Notes: generated by a model not told the origin, from the sequence alone. DNA of 64,000 bases from CAZZBK01 sp964387325 (GCA_964387325.1 CAYLYE010000004.1:3456-67455), one strand, 5' to 3'. Numbered from the stretch's first letter, positions 26,975-36,267 are shown. A program made the numbers and translations.

Positions 26975-28618
26975 TTATTGGGTAAAACCGTGATCGCCAT
27001 CGACAAAGAACTTTTCACACTTCTGAAAGTGACCATTCGCCTTGCGCTGCTGTCGCAACTCACGCCAAGCCTGCGAATTGACCCCGGGGAACACCGTGCT
27101 GCGATGGTTCACGTCCGGAAAACCCTCGATCATGCCCATCAAATAAAACGCGCCAGGCCCTGGCTCGGTCACTTCCATGCCAGGCAGCAACGGCGGAAGT
27201 TGCTCGGCCTCGATGGGACGTGTCAACTCGGGGCTCACCAGCACCAGCAGCTCGGTCTCGTCACGCTGCACCTTGTTATGGCTAAACATCATGCTCAGAA
27301 CCGGAATATCACCCAGCCCGGGGACGCGAACACTGGTACCGACCTGCTGATCTTGAATCAAACCGGCGATCGCCAACCATTGGCCGGCTCGCATGTCGAC
27401 CGTGGTGCTGACGCTACGAGTATTCAGCCCTGGGATGCCGTTCACCCGGTTTTGGTTATTCAACGTGCTGAACGTGGGGACCACCTGCAGCCGGATCATG
27501 TCCTTATCGAGCAGCGTCGGCGTGAACAACAACTGCGTGCCGAAGCCCTGGAAAAATGTCGTGGCCGCTTGAACACCACCCACGCCCACCGCTGTCGGCA
27601 CGGCGAACTGACCACCCGCTATGAAGCTGGCGGTCTGGCCATTCAGGGTGACCAGATTAGGCTCGGCCAAGATTTTTGTGCTGCCGTTACTCGCCGTGGC
27701 GCGTAAAAACAACGATATGTCTTGGTTGTCAAACAAGGCCGTGATATTGCCACCACTCCCCAGAATGCTCGACAACACGATGTTATTCTTGGCTACCGTA
27801 AAATCGACCCCCAACTCACGCAAAGCAGTGCGGGTCAATTCAGCCACGCGCACCTTGAGCAAAATCTGGTGCTCGCCGGGCACGGACAACATATTGATCA
27901 AACGCCCACCGGGCAGCCCCTGGTAGTCAGGCAACGTGGCTAAGGTCGGAGTCGCGCCCCCTAAATTGCTCGACGCAGCATCTCCCGACGCTCCCTGTCC
28001 GCGCAGAATCGACAAAATATGCTCATACTCTTCCGTGTCTCGCGCCTGACCGCGCAAGATCACCTTGTCGGCCACGGGAATCAGTTGAATTTGACTATTG
28101 GGAAACAACTCATTGAGCTTCACCTCGATGCGACGATACGCCTCGGCCAATTGTTCTTCGACCGCTTCGTCGGGACCAACGACCACCAAATATCGCAACA
28201 CGTCTTCCGTATTCGGCGGATCACCGAACCAAAACGTCAGCACGGTCTCGCCTGGCTTTTCGCCACTAATCTCAAATTCTGTCGGCGACAACTGAGTTAA
28301 GCCTGCGATCGCGTCATTGAGAATCGATGTGCGACGCACTTCTTTCTTCATGCGAATCAGTTTCGAACGATGCGGCAATAACGTGATGCGAATTTCAGGG
28401 TCTGCCATCCCAGCGATAAACGCGCGCTCTTTCCCCAATGACTCGGCCGACGGCTTAATATCGTTACCGCGAACCGGAGCATTCAGCAGTGTCGTCGCGG
28501 CGACCGGTCTGATCGACGCAGGGGGGCTCGCTTCCGGAGGCGCCCCTTCGGCCACGAACCCGCCGGCCAACAACATTACGGTCGAAAGCATTCGGCTCGA
28601 CATCGCTCTTGCATCCAT
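26975..28618 (-). CDS. Secretin of the Tad pilus (CpaC/RcpA type)
   Basis: The product is 547 residues from ATG 28618 (AAGGA upstream). A signal peptide ends near 'FVAEGAPPEA'. The N-terminal pilus-and-secretion N domain is followed by a BON/N-domain ('IQLIPVADKVILRGQARDTE'). The C-terminal secretin beta-barrel domain has 'ILLKVRVAELTRTALRELGV', 'ILAEPNLVTLNGQTASFIAG', 'IRLQVVPTFSTL' and 'VPGLGDIPVLSMMFSH'. It would form the outer-membrane channel for the Flp pilus, consistent with a planctomycete having an outer membrane. It leads a three-gene strand with the Gly-tail lipoprotein (46-base gap) and the TPR lipoprotein. Confidence 0.93.
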   Translation of the reverse strand: MDARAMSSRMLSTVMLLAGGFVAEGAPPEASPPASIRPVAATTLLNAPVRGNDIKPSAESLGKERAFIAGMADPEIRITLLPHRSKLIRMKKEVRRTSILNDAIAGLTQLSPTEFEISGEKPGETVLTFWFGDPPNTEDVLRYLVVVGPDEAVEEQLAEAYRRIEVKLNELFPNSQIQLIPVADKVILRGQARDTEEYEHILSILRGQGASGDAASSNLGGATPTLATLPDYQGLPGGRLINMLSVPGEHQILLKVRVAELTRTALRELGVDFTVAKNNIVLSSILGSGGNITALFDNQDISLFLRATASNGSTKILAEPNLVTLNGQTASFIAGGQFAVPTAVGVGGVQAATTFFQGFGTQLLFTPTLLDKDMIRLQVVPTFSTLNNQNRVNGIPGLNTRSVSTTVDMRAGQWLAIAGLIQDQQVGTSVRVPGLGDIPVLSMMFSHNKVQRDETELLVLVSPELTRPIEAEQLPPLLPGMEVTEPGPGAFYLMGMIEGFPDVNHRSTVFPGVNSQAWRELRQQRKANGHFQKCEKFFVDGDHGFTQ

Positions 28619-28959
28619 GTTCGCTAATCCTTCACGCGATTGGGGCGCAGAATCCGTCCACCTTGGGCCAGAATATGCGGCTCTCTGTTCGTTTATTCGG
28701 CGCAATCCGGTTGATAGGATTAGGTAAAGTTTGCCGGTTGAGAGAAGGCAACCACTTATAGGGGTTACTTGAGTTAAAATAAGGGCTGTGGGTTGACCTT
28801 AGTGGCCGCCCGAGTGCTCGATCCAGCCAAACACAACCATATTGGGTGGTATGTACTTCTGCGGCCATTTTCTCTCCATCATCTCCGCCTACTGGGATTG
28901 GACATGGCTCCGCAGTACGATCAGAGATTCTCCGCGAACCCTACATTCCTGCCTTCGAG
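28619..28959. other. 341-base divergent gap between secretin and hypothetical gene
   Basis: AT-richer stretches occur at 28751-28790, and a short hairpin GGTTG-8 nt-CAACC lies at 28736-28753. It must contain promoters for both strands, but no strong -35/-10 pair with correct spacing was found. No gene or known RNA was recognised. Confidence 0.35.
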
Positions 28960-30132
28960 ATGTTCTGTATGACGGTTACCAGTGACACGTTCGATCAACT
29001 CCAAAAGGACATGCGGCAGCAGGGGCCAGTCGCCGCACTCGATAGCCTGGCAAAGCAACTCTCGACAGACGGCAATTACCACGAGCTGTTCGATGTGCGG
29101 TTGATGCAGGCGCGCCATCGCCTGGGACTGCCGATCATCGTCACCAAGGGATTGGACGATCTCCCCGAGCCGCAACGCTCGCAGGTCGAGGCGGCATACC
29201 TCGACGCTTGCCGCGAGGTCGGCCACGAGTTGCTCAAAAAAGATGTCCGTCAAGCTTGGATGTATCTGCGACCGCTGGGCGACAAAAAAATCGTGGCCGA
29301 CGCTCTCCGCAAGCTCGACACCGAAGAGGATTACGACACGATCATCGAACTCTCGATCTACGAAGGCATCGCCCCGCGGCTAGGGTTCGAGTTACTCATC
29401 GAGCGACAAGGAACATGCAACGCCATCTCCACGTTTGACGCCGAGATGAACCAGCGAAGCAAGGAAGATCGCCAAGCCGTCGCCGCTTTGCTCGTCGAAC
29501 GCTTGCATCACGATTTGACGCTCAGTCTGCGAACCGACATTCAGCGTCAGGAAGGGAGCAACCCGGCCGAATGCACCATTGCCGAATTGTGTGCCGATCG
29601 CGACTGGCTTTTTGCCAATGACAACTACCATATCGATACGTCGCACCTGAGCTCGGTCATGCGTTTTGCGATCGTGGTTGACGATCCGGCCGTGTTGCGT
29701 AAGGCGATCGATCTGGCCGCCTACGGCTGCCACTTGAGCCCTCAGCTACAATACCCGGGCGACCCTCCGTTCGAGAATTTGTACCCGAGCAGCAGCTTGT
29801 TCTTTCACGCGCTGTTGGGAGAACAACTCGACAAGGCGCTACCGCACTTCGAGGCCATTGCGACACGCGAGGCGGAAGAGAACAACCCGGGCCCGGCTGA
29901 AATCTATGTCGGCCTGTTGGCCCGATTGGGACGCTGGGGCGAGGCGCTCGACGCTTCGGCCCGACTGATTCCGGCCGGCACTCAACGATCGGGCTTAGCT
30001 CCTTCGCTGCTGGAAATGGCCCACTTCGGCCAACAATACGACCGTATGCAGCGTGTGGCCCGCGAGCGTAGCGATATCGTCGGCTTTGCTGCCGCGTTGG
30101 TCGAGCAAGCTGCATCGGCCAAGCAAGCCTAA
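28960..30132 (+). CDS. Soluble protein of unknown function
   Basis: The product is 390 residues from ATG 28960 (or 387 from ATG 28969); the upstream in-frame extension to 28846 is not protein-like. No signal peptide or membrane segment is seen. The protein is mainly helical and acidic, with an N-terminal repeat-like region ('QGPVAALDSLAKQLSTDGNY') and a C-terminal block resembling TPR/helical repeats ('AEIYVGLLARLGRWGEALDA'). No enzymatic motif was found. It ends 9 bases before the octaheme cytochrome gene, so the two are probably cotranscribed, which makes a role with that cytochrome possible but unproven. Confidence 0.7.
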   Translation: MFCMTVTSDTFDQLQKDMRQQGPVAALDSLAKQLSTDGNYHELFDVRLMQARHRLGLPIIVTKGLDDLPEPQRSQVEAAYLDACREVGHELLKKDVRQAWMYLRPLGDKKIVADALRKLDTEEDYDTIIELSIYEGIAPRLGFELLIERQGTCNAISTFDAEMNQRSKEDRQAVAALLVERLHHDLTLSLRTDIQRQEGSNPAECTIAELCADRDWLFANDNYHIDTSHLSSVMRFAIVVDDPAVLRKAIDLAAYGCHLSPQLQYPGDPPFENLYPSSSLFFHALLGEQLDKALPHFEAIATREAEENNPGPAEIYVGLLARLGRWGEALDASARLIPAGTQRSGLAPSLLEMAHFGQQYDRMQRVARERSDIVGFAAALVEQAASAKQA

Positions 30133-30141
30133 GAGTTGCCC

Positions 30142-32475
30142 ATGTCCCGACCGTTGCTTATCACACTGCTGGCCTGTGTTTCGCTGGCTGGGAGTTACGC
30201 GGCGGTCGATTGGTGGTCGGCCTATCCGCTCGACACGCCGATGAATTTTGTCGGCCGCAACGCCTGCGCCAGTTGTCACGCTGAGCAGACCAAGCACTGG
30301 ACCGGCTCGGATCATGACCTGGCGATGGATCTCGCCTCCTCCTCGACAGTCCTCGGCAACTTCGATAACCAGCCGTTCTCTCATTTCGGCGTCACCTCGA
30401 CGATGAGCCGCGAGGGAGACACGTTCTACATCACGACCGATAACGCTCGAGGTGAATTGGAAAAGTTCCCCATCAAGTATGTCTTCGGTGTGCGCCCTTT
30501 GCAGCAGTACATGGTCGAGTTCCCCGACGGCCGCGTGCAGGTGCTTTCGATCGCCTGGGACACGCAGGGTAAGCGATGGTTCCACCTCTACCCGAACGAA
30601 AACATTCCCCACACAGACGAGCTGCACTGGACCCGGCCGGCACAGAATTGGAACTTTATGTGCGCCGACTGTCACTCGACCAACTTGCAGAAGAATTACG
30701 ATCTGGCGACCAATACATTTCACACGACATGGTCCGAAATCGACGTGAGCTGCGAGGCCTGTCACGGGCCGGGCTCGTTGCACATCGATCTGGTCAAGTC
30801 CCGTTCGCTGTTTTGGGATCGCAACCACGGCTACGGCCTCGCGCCGCTCAAGAGCGCGAGCAACAAGCACGAGGTCGAGACCTGCGCCAAGTGCCATGCC
30901 CGGCGACGCATTGTTCACGCTAACTACCATCCTGGCCGAGAGTTTTTAGACTACTACGAACCCACGCTCCTCGACGGTCGCGAGTATCATGCCGATGGAC
31001 AAATTCTCGATGAGGATTACGAGTACGGCTCGTTTTTGCAAAGCCGCATGCATCGCGAGAACGTGCGGTGCAGCGATTGCCACGACGCGCACTCGACCAA
31101 ACTGAAATTGCCCGGCAATGCGTTGTGTTTGCGCTGCCACACACTCGCCAAAGGCAATTACGACTCGCCAGCTCACCATCATCACGCGCACGGCACGCAG
31201 GCAGCTCAGTGTGTTGAGTGCCACATGCCGGTGAAGAACTACATGGTCGTCGACCCACGGCGCGATCATAGCCTCCGCGTGCCGCGCCCCGACCTGAGCG
31301 TCAAACTTGGCACCCCCAATGCCTGCCAGGCGTGTCATGCCAAGGATGCAAAAACGCTGGCCAAGAAAGACGATCAGCCGCTCATTTACACCGACGAGCA
31401 ATTGAGCCAAAAGGTCGTTGAGTGGTATCCGAATAAAAAACATCGGCAACCCCACTACGGCGAGGCCATCGCGGCCGCGCGCGATTTACGCCCCGAGGGT
31501 GAAGCCCTGCTGCGGCGTATTGTGCAGGGAGGGCAAGAGACCGATCGGGCAAAGGCCGTCGGGGGCTACGTCCGAGCGAGCGCCTTGTCGCTGCTGGGTA
31601 ACTACCCCACCGACGCAGCCCGCGATCTGGTCATTGCGATGCTCGGCGACAAAGAGCCGCAGGTGCGAATTGCTGCCGTGCGGCGCATGGAGCTGCCGCG
31701 AGAATTTTCCGAGGGACAGGCTGCCAAGGTGCGCGATCGATTACTGCCGCTGCTCGACGACCCGGTGCGCGGCGTGCGTACCGAGGCTGCTCGCATCCTG
31801 GCTCGCGTCCCTTCGGCGCTCCTCGATCAAAAGCAACGCGCCAAGTTCGATGCAGTTATTGCCGAATGGGAAGCTGGTCAGCGCGAGAGCGATGATCGCG
31901 CTGATGCCCACATGGCGATCGGCATCGTGCGCGAGAACCTGGGACGCACGGCCGAGGCAATCAGCGAGTACCGCACGGCCCTGCGGCTGGACGAGCTCTC
32001 AATCCCGGCGCGGGTCAATCTGGCCATGCTCGAGCATCAACGGCAGAATTCGACCGAGGCCGAACGGTTGTATCGCGAGGTGATCAAGCTGCGGCCCGAT
32101 TGGGACGAGGCGCACTATTCGCTCGGCTTGTTGCTGGCCGAGTCGCGAGTCCAAGACGCGATCGAGCCATTGCGACAGGCCACGACATTATCACCGCGCA
32201 ATGCGCGCATGCAGTACAACTTGGGGATGGCCCTGCAACAGTCGGGGAAACTCCCCGAGGCCGAGGGGATCTTGCGCCGCGCCTGCGAACTCGACCTCGG
32301 CATGGTCGACGCCCGGCAGGCACTCACCTTGTTGTTGGCCGAGCAAAAACGCTGGGTCGAGGCGTTCGAAAGCGCGCAGCGGCTCGTGGCGCTGGATCCG
32401 TCGCAACAAAGGCTCTTGCAGCAAATCGGCGCGCAGCTACAACGGTCGAAGTCGACAGGCCCCGCTCCACCGTAA
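30142..32475 (+). CDS. Octaheme cytochrome c with HEAT and TPR repeats
   Basis: The product is 777 residues from ATG 30142 with AAGAG upstream. The N-terminal hydrophobic segment is a signal or anchor. Eight CXXCH sites lie within about residues 42-400: CASCH, CADCH, CEACH, CAKCH, CSDCH, CLRCH, CVECH and CQACH. A HEAT-like region follows at about 455-560 ('EPQVRIAAVRRMELP', 'VRGVRTEAARILARV'), and TPR repeats at about 590-775 ('HYSLGLLLAESRVQDAIEPL'). The heme part resembles cytochrome c554/multiheme family proteins. It is expected to be periplasmic or exported, handling electron transfer. No reductase-type catalytic Lys-heme (CXXCK) was seen. Confidence 0.9.
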   Translation: MSRPLLITLLACVSLAGSYAAVDWWSAYPLDTPMNFVGRNACASCHAEQTKHWTGSDHDLAMDLASSSTVLGNFDNQPFSHFGVTSTMSREGDTFYITTDNARGELEKFPIKYVFGVRPLQQYMVEFPDGRVQVLSIAWDTQGKRWFHLYPNENIPHTDELHWTRPAQNWNFMCADCHSTNLQKNYDLATNTFHTTWSEIDVSCEACHGPGSLHIDLVKSRSLFWDRNHGYGLAPLKSASNKHEVETCAKCHARRRIVHANYHPGREFLDYYEPTLLDGREYHADGQILDEDYEYGSFLQSRMHRENVRCSDCHDAHSTKLKLPGNALCLRCHTLAKGNYDSPAHHHHAHGTQAAQCVECHMPVKNYMVVDPRRDHSLRVPRPDLSVKLGTPNACQACHAKDAKTLAKKDDQPLIYTDEQLSQKVVEWYPNKKHRQPHYGEAIAAARDLRPEGEALLRRIVQGGQETDRAKAVGGYVRASALSLLGNYPTDAARDLVIAMLGDKEPQVRIAAVRRMELPREFSEGQAAKVRDRLLPLLDDPVRGVRTEAARILARVPSALLDQKQRAKFDAVIAEWEAGQRESDDRADAHMAIGIVRENLGRTAEAISEYRTALRLDELSIPARVNLAMLEHQRQNSTEAERLYREVIKLRPDWDEAHYSLGLLLAESRVQDAIEPLRQATTLSPRNARMQYNLGMALQQSGKLPEAEGILRRACELDLGMVDARQALTLLLAEQKRWVEAFESAQRLVALDPSQQRLLQQIGAQLQRSKSTGPAPP

Positions 32476-32507
32476 GATTCAAAGCCGGTCCTGTCCCGAG
32501 ATCCGAA

Positions 32508-32533
32508 CTGGGTTTTGCTGCGCAAAACACCAG
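32508..32533 (+). repeat. Strong hairpin between cytochrome and kdsB genes
   Basis: CTGGGTTTTGC (32508-32518) pairs with GCAAAACACCAG (32522-32533) around a TGC loop, with one bulged base. No T-run follows. The similar segments CGCTCCACCGTAAGATT (32463) and CGCTCCACCCTAGGATT (32543) flank it 80 bases apart, so it sits inside a short imperfect direct repeat. Confidence 0.55.
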
Positions 32534-32565
32534 CCACCCTGTCGCTCCACCCTAGGATTGGTACC

Positions 32566-33360
32566 GTGCCCTCCGTACCCCGCGCCCCACACCCCTCACC
32601 CCTCTCCTCACTGATCGTTATTCCCGCGCGGCTCCAGAGTACGCGGTTACCACGCAAGCTGCTCCTGCGCGAGACGGGCCAGACACTCATTCAGCACACG
32701 TTCGAGGCCGCTCGCCGCTCACGCAAGCCGCTCGGCATTGTCGTGGCGACCGATCATGAGCAGATTCTGCATGAGGTACGGCGTTTTGGTGGCACGGCTG
32801 AAATGACGAGCGTCGATTGCCAGAGCGGCACCGATCGCGTGGCCGAGGTGGCTCTTCGACGCGCCGACATCGACATCTTCGTCAACGTGCAAGGCGACGA
32901 GCCCGAACTTTCGGGCGAGACCATCGATCTGGCCGTGACTTTGCTCGAACAGAATCCAGACATCCAGATGGCAACGCTCGCCACGCCGATCCGCGAGCGA
33001 TCGAAGCTCAACGACCCCGCCTGTGTTAAAGTCGTTTGCGATGCCCGGTCCCGGGCGCTGTATTTCAGTCGCAGCGTGATCCCCCATCCGCGCGAGTGGG
33101 ACGACGCGCTGCTGACCGCCGAACCGCCCCGGTTCTTACAGCATCTCGGGCTCTACGCCTACCGCCGCGATTTTCTGTTGCAACTCGCCTCGTTACCCCC
33201 TTGCAATCTAGAACGGATCGAAAAGCTCGAACAACTGCGTGTACTGCATGCGGGGCACTCGATTATCGTGGGCATTGTGAACGAGCCGAGCATTGGCATC
33301 GATACGCCCGACGACTATCGGGCGTTTGTCGAGCGTTGGCAACGTGGCGAGGTGAAATAG
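32566..33360 (+). CDS. kdsB: 3-deoxy-manno-octulosonate cytidylyltransferase (CMP-KDO synthetase)
   Basis: The product is 264 residues from GTG 32566, which has AGGA eight bases upstream. No ATG is available near the expected N-terminus; TTG 32515 is another candidate. 'LIVIPARLQSTRLPRKLL' is the nucleotide-binding start, with 'DCQSGTDRVAE' and 'VNVQGDEPELS' carrying metal and CTP ligands, and 'FSRSVIPHPRE' and 'HLGLYAYRRDFL' completing the KDO site. It activates KDO for lipid A-core assembly in the cytoplasm, so this organism should make LPS. The 15 residues before 'LIVIPAR' are Pro/Ser-rich and derive from pyrimidine-rich intergenic-type DNA. Confidence 0.92.
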   Translation: MPSVPRAPHPSPLSSLIVIPARLQSTRLPRKLLLRETGQTLIQHTFEAARRSRKPLGIVVATDHEQILHEVRRFGGTAEMTSVDCQSGTDRVAEVALRRADIDIFVNVQGDEPELSGETIDLAVTLLEQNPDIQMATLATPIRERSKLNDPACVKVVCDARSRALYFSRSVIPHPREWDDALLTAEPPRFLQHLGLYAYRRDFLLQLASLPPCNLERIEKLEQLRVLHAGHSIIVGIVNEPSIGIDTPDDYRAFVERWQRGEVK

Positions 33361-33398
33361 CAATCTTTCAACAAGGGTGACGATCCGGCAGAGGAACG

Positions 33399-33552
33399 AA
33401 CCACCGAGACGCAGAGGACACAGAGAGGGTAGAAGTTGCCGCAAAAAGATTCATGACCCAGCATTCTGTTGCCTCTCGTTCGCTTAACCCCCTCTGCTCT
33501 TCTCAATGTTACTTGTCTTTCTTCTCTGTGTTCTCTGTGTCTCGGTGGTTAA
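33399..33552. repeat. Dispersed inverted repeat, ACCACAGAGG family, copy 2
   Basis: The left arm starts AACCACCGAGACGCAGAGG (33399); the right arm is CTCTGTGTTCTCTGTGTCTC followed by GGTGGTT (ending at 33550). About 25 of 29 bases pair across a loop of roughly 90 bases. CAGAGGACACAGAGAGG (left arm) is identical to the complementary strand of copy 1 at 9554-9680. It fills the gap between convergent kdsB and the CoA transferase gene. Confidence 0.82.
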
Positions 33553-33584
33553 CTTTTCTTCGAGACCTGAGATTACTCTCACGA

Positions 33585-34802
33585 TCATTCGCCATGTTGG
33601 CTCGCGGCGCCGATCGTGCAGAGGGTGGTGATCCGCGCCTCGTCGTATGTCAACCATTCACGGAGCACTTCGCGCGTGTGCTCACCAATCCGCGGCGGAG
33701 CGGTGGGTCGGCGCGGAGCTTCGTCGCGCCAATGCACCGGGCTCCCCAGCAATCGATAACGTGTGCCGTCGGCGCCGACCACGTCGGTCACCATGTCGCG
33801 CGCGGCCACCGTCGGACCGCGCAGTGCTTCGTCAATACGTAGCACCGGCGAGTGCGGGATATCGGAGCGTGTGAGGATCGACTGCCAGTCCTGCGTCGAG
33901 CGGTTTGCCAGCTCAACTTGCAACAAGTCAATGAGTTCGCGGCGATGGGCGACCCGTTGCGGGTTGCTGAGGAAGCGCGGATCGCTGGCCCAGTCGTGCC
34001 GGTTGATCGCGGCGCAGAAGCGTTGCCATTGTCGATCGGCGCCCACGGCGAGGGCGATGTGGCCATCCGCGGTGGCGAACGCTTCATAGGGGACGATCTG
34101 CGGATGAGCATTGCCCCAGCGGCGCGGTGGTTGCCCGGTCACGAGCGTCGCCTGGGCTACGTTGACCAAACTGGCCAGCGTACAGTCGGCCAAGGCGAGG
34201 TCGAACGCCTTGCCTCCTTGTCCGCGCTCGCGTCCCACGAGCCCCGCGAGCACACTGGCGGCGGTGAACAGACCGGTGAGCACGTCGCTGATCGCGACAC
34301 CAACTTTCATCGGCTCGCCATCGACAGCTCCGGTGATCGACATCAGGCCGCTGCCCGCCTGGATCATCAAATCGTAGCCGGGCAGATGAGCGCCGGGTCC
34401 GGTTCGGCCGAAGGCCGAGATCGACGCGCTCACCAAGCTTGGATTAAGTGTTGCGAGCCGTTCGGCCGTCAGGCCCAATCGAGTCAGCGAGTCGCTGAGA
34501 AAGTTTTCCACGAGCACGTCGGCGCGGCGGATCAATTCATCGAGCACGTCGCGGCACTCGGAGTGCATCAGGTCGAGTGCGAGCGAGCGCTTGCCTCGAT
34601 TGCACGACAGATAGTAGGCGCTTTGCTCGGCATCGACGAACGGTGGTCCCCATTGGCGAGTGTCGTCCCCCAAGCCGGGTCGTTCGACTTTGACGACGTC
34701 CGCGCCCAGGTCGGCGAGCAACTGCGTACAGACGGGCCCGGCCAGGACGCGCGACAGATCAAGGACACGAATTCCGGCGAGAGGCAAATCGGCGGCACTC
34801 AT
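33585..34802 (-). CDS. CaiB/BaiF-family (class III) CoA transferase
   Basis: The product is 405 residues. 'GIRVLDLSRVLAGPVCTQLL' and 'GADVVKVERPG' are the family N-terminus. 'SCNRGKRSLALDL' binds CoA, and the catalytic Asp is in 'PGYDLMIQAGSGLM' near 169. 'GVAISDVLTGLFTA' and 'YEAFATADGHIALAVG' are further blocks. It would move CoA between carboxylic acids by a formyl-CoA-transferase-like mechanism in the cytoplasm. The substrate is not inferable. It lies 15 bases downstream of the nitrilase-family gene and may be the last gene of the 36900-33585 minus-strand operon. Confidence 0.92.
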   Translation of the reverse strand: MSAADLPLAGIRVLDLSRVLAGPVCTQLLADLGADVVKVERPGLGDDTRQWGPPFVDAEQSAYYLSCNRGKRSLALDLMHSECRDVLDELIRRADVLVENFLSDSLTRLGLTAERLATLNPSLVSASISAFGRTGPGAHLPGYDLMIQAGSGLMSITGAVDGEPMKVGVAISDVLTGLFTAASVLAGLVGRERGQGGKAFDLALADCTLASLVNVAQATLVTGQPPRRWGNAHPQIVPYEAFATADGHIALAVGADRQWQRFCAAINRHDWASDPRFLSNPQRVAHRRELIDLLQVELANRSTQDWQSILTRSDIPHSPVLRIDEALRGPTVAARDMVTDVVGADGTRYRLLGSPVHWRDEAPRRPTAPPRIGEHTREVLREWLTYDEARITTLCTIGAASQHGE

Positions 34803-34817
34803 GAAATCTCTCGCCTC

Positions 34818-35609
34818 TTAAGTATGAACAGGAGGCGTGATATCGAATCGCCGGTCGGCGAGCGCGGAGAAACTCGCCCGCAACTCATCGGTCTGCCGGG
34901 GGTCGTACTCGGCGCTGACGATCGCGGCTGCTTCACCTCCCTCGGCCAGGATGTTTCCCGTCGGCGCGACGACGAGGCTGTGCCCGGCATAGGCCTGACC
35001 GTGGTCGATCCCCGCGCTGTTGCAAGCTGCGAGCAAGGCGAGGTTCTCGGCGGCGCGCGCGCGGGTGAACAGCCGCCAGGCCTCGAGGCGCGCCAGGGGC
35101 CAGGCCGAGGTGACCAGAAACATGCTCGCGCCCTGATCGACGAGCAGGCGAAACAACTCAGGAAACCGCAGGTCATAACAGATGGCCAACCCCGCGCGTC
35201 CCCAGGGAGTGTCGACCACGACAGGCTTATTGCCCGGCGTGAGCAACTCCGGTTCGCGCGATTGATAGCCAAAAAGATGTGTTTTTCGATAATGGGCGAC
35301 GAGCGTGCCGTGCTGGTCGAACAGCACCGAGGTGTTGTAGAGCCGCTCACCGACGCGCTCGGGAATACTGCCTGCGAGCAGCCACGCGCCCAACGCCCGG
35401 GCGCGGTCGGCCAGTTGTCGCATGAGCGGACCGTCGAGCGGCTCAGCCACGCTCGCATAGTGCTCGAAGCCAAAGTAACCGCAGGGCCACATCTCGCCCA
35501 GCAGCACGAGGTCGTGCCCTGCCGCTTGAGCAAGCAACTCCCAGGTCAGCTCCTGACACGCGGCCGGAGTCGACTCGTTGAATGCGACTTGAACGCAGGC
35601 GATGCGCAT
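34818..35609 (-). CDS. Carbon-nitrogen hydrolase (nitrilase superfamily)
   Basis: The product is 263 residues from ATG 35609; a TTG 15 bases upstream would overlap the previous gene. The catalytic triad is visible: Glu in 'VLLGEMWPCGYF', Lys in 'VAHYRKTHLFGY' and Cys in 'AGLAICYDLRFPEL'. The length and 'KTHLFGYQSRE' spacing fit the omega-amidase/Nit2 or beta-ureidopropionase-like branch, which hydrolyse C-N bonds of amides. It is cytoplasmic. The start codon is 8 bases after the stop of the HAD gene, indicating cotranscription and probable translational reinitiation. Confidence 0.92.
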   Translation of the reverse strand: MRIACVQVAFNESTPAACQELTWELLAQAAGHDLVLLGEMWPCGYFGFEHYASVAEPLDGPLMRQLADRARALGAWLLAGSIPERVGERLYNTSVLFDQHGTLVAHYRKTHLFGYQSREPELLTPGNKPVVVDTPWGRAGLAICYDLRFPELFRLLVDQGASMFLVTSAWPLARLEAWRLFTRARAAENLALLAACNSAGIDHGQAYAGHSLVVAPTGNILAEGGEAAAIVSAEYDPRQTDELRASFSALADRRFDITPPVHT

Positions 35610-35617
35610 GAATTTCT

Positions 35618-36265
35618 TTACCAACTCAAGAAGATGCCGGCCGACCGCAGTGCCGCGACAAACGCGCGGGGCGTCGTATATTGTACCGCCTGCAAGCCGG
35701 CCGCGCGAGCGCCGAGCACGTTCCGCTCCAAATCGTCGACGAACAAAATATCGCCCGCTTCGACCCCGGCTTGCTCAGCCGCATACTGATAGATGGGCGC
35801 ATCGGGCTTCATCAGCCGCAACTCGTAACTCATCACCAGCGGGTTGAATATGCCGGGAATGATTCCGAACCGGCCACTACAGAAGAACGCGCGATGCATG
35901 TCGCAGGTGTTCGAGATGATGCCGATGCGATAACGCTGCTGCTTGAGTTGACCAGCGATGCCGAACATGGGGAGGTTCGGGGTAAAGATGTCGCTCGAAG
36001 CGTTGATGATCGCGGCATCGTCGACTTGGCATGGCATTTCGCGTCGAAAAATCTCGCAAAACTCGGCCGCCGATACGAGCCCGGCATCGCAGCGATGGTT
36101 CAGATCGCTGGCGAAGACAAACTGCCATACGCGCTGAGGGTCGACCCCAGCCAAGGCGGCGAGTTGCCGCGCGGCGCGCTGGTGATCGAAGAACAACAGC
36201 ACATTGCCAAGGTCGAAGAACACGACACGCGGGGGACGAGGCGATTGATCGGTCCGCTCACTCAT
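35618..36265 (-). CDS. HAD-superfamily hydrolase (YihX-like, HAD-IA)
   Basis: The product is 215 residues. Motif I is 'VVFFDLGNVLLFFD', with the nucleophile Asp and the G/N form typical of the YihX sugar-phosphatase branch instead of DxD. Motif II Ser/Thr is in 'IGIISNTCD', motif III Lys in 'ELRLMKPDAPIYQ', and motif IV is 'ILFVDDLERNV'. It should be a cytoplasmic phosphatase for a small phosphorylated metabolite, possibly a sugar phosphate. It begins 2 bases after the stop of the DUF1080 gene on the same strand. Confidence 0.9.
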   Translation of the reverse strand: MSERTDQSPRPPRVVFFDLGNVLLFFDHQRAARQLAALAGVDPQRVWQFVFASDLNHRCDAGLVSAAEFCEIFRREMPCQVDDAAIINASSDIFTPNLPMFGIAGQLKQQRYRIGIISNTCDMHRAFFCSGRFGIIPGIFNPLVMSYELRLMKPDAPIYQYAAEQAGVEAGDILFVDDLERNVLGARAAGLQAVQYTTPRAFVAALRSAGIFLSW

Positions 36266-36267
36266 GG

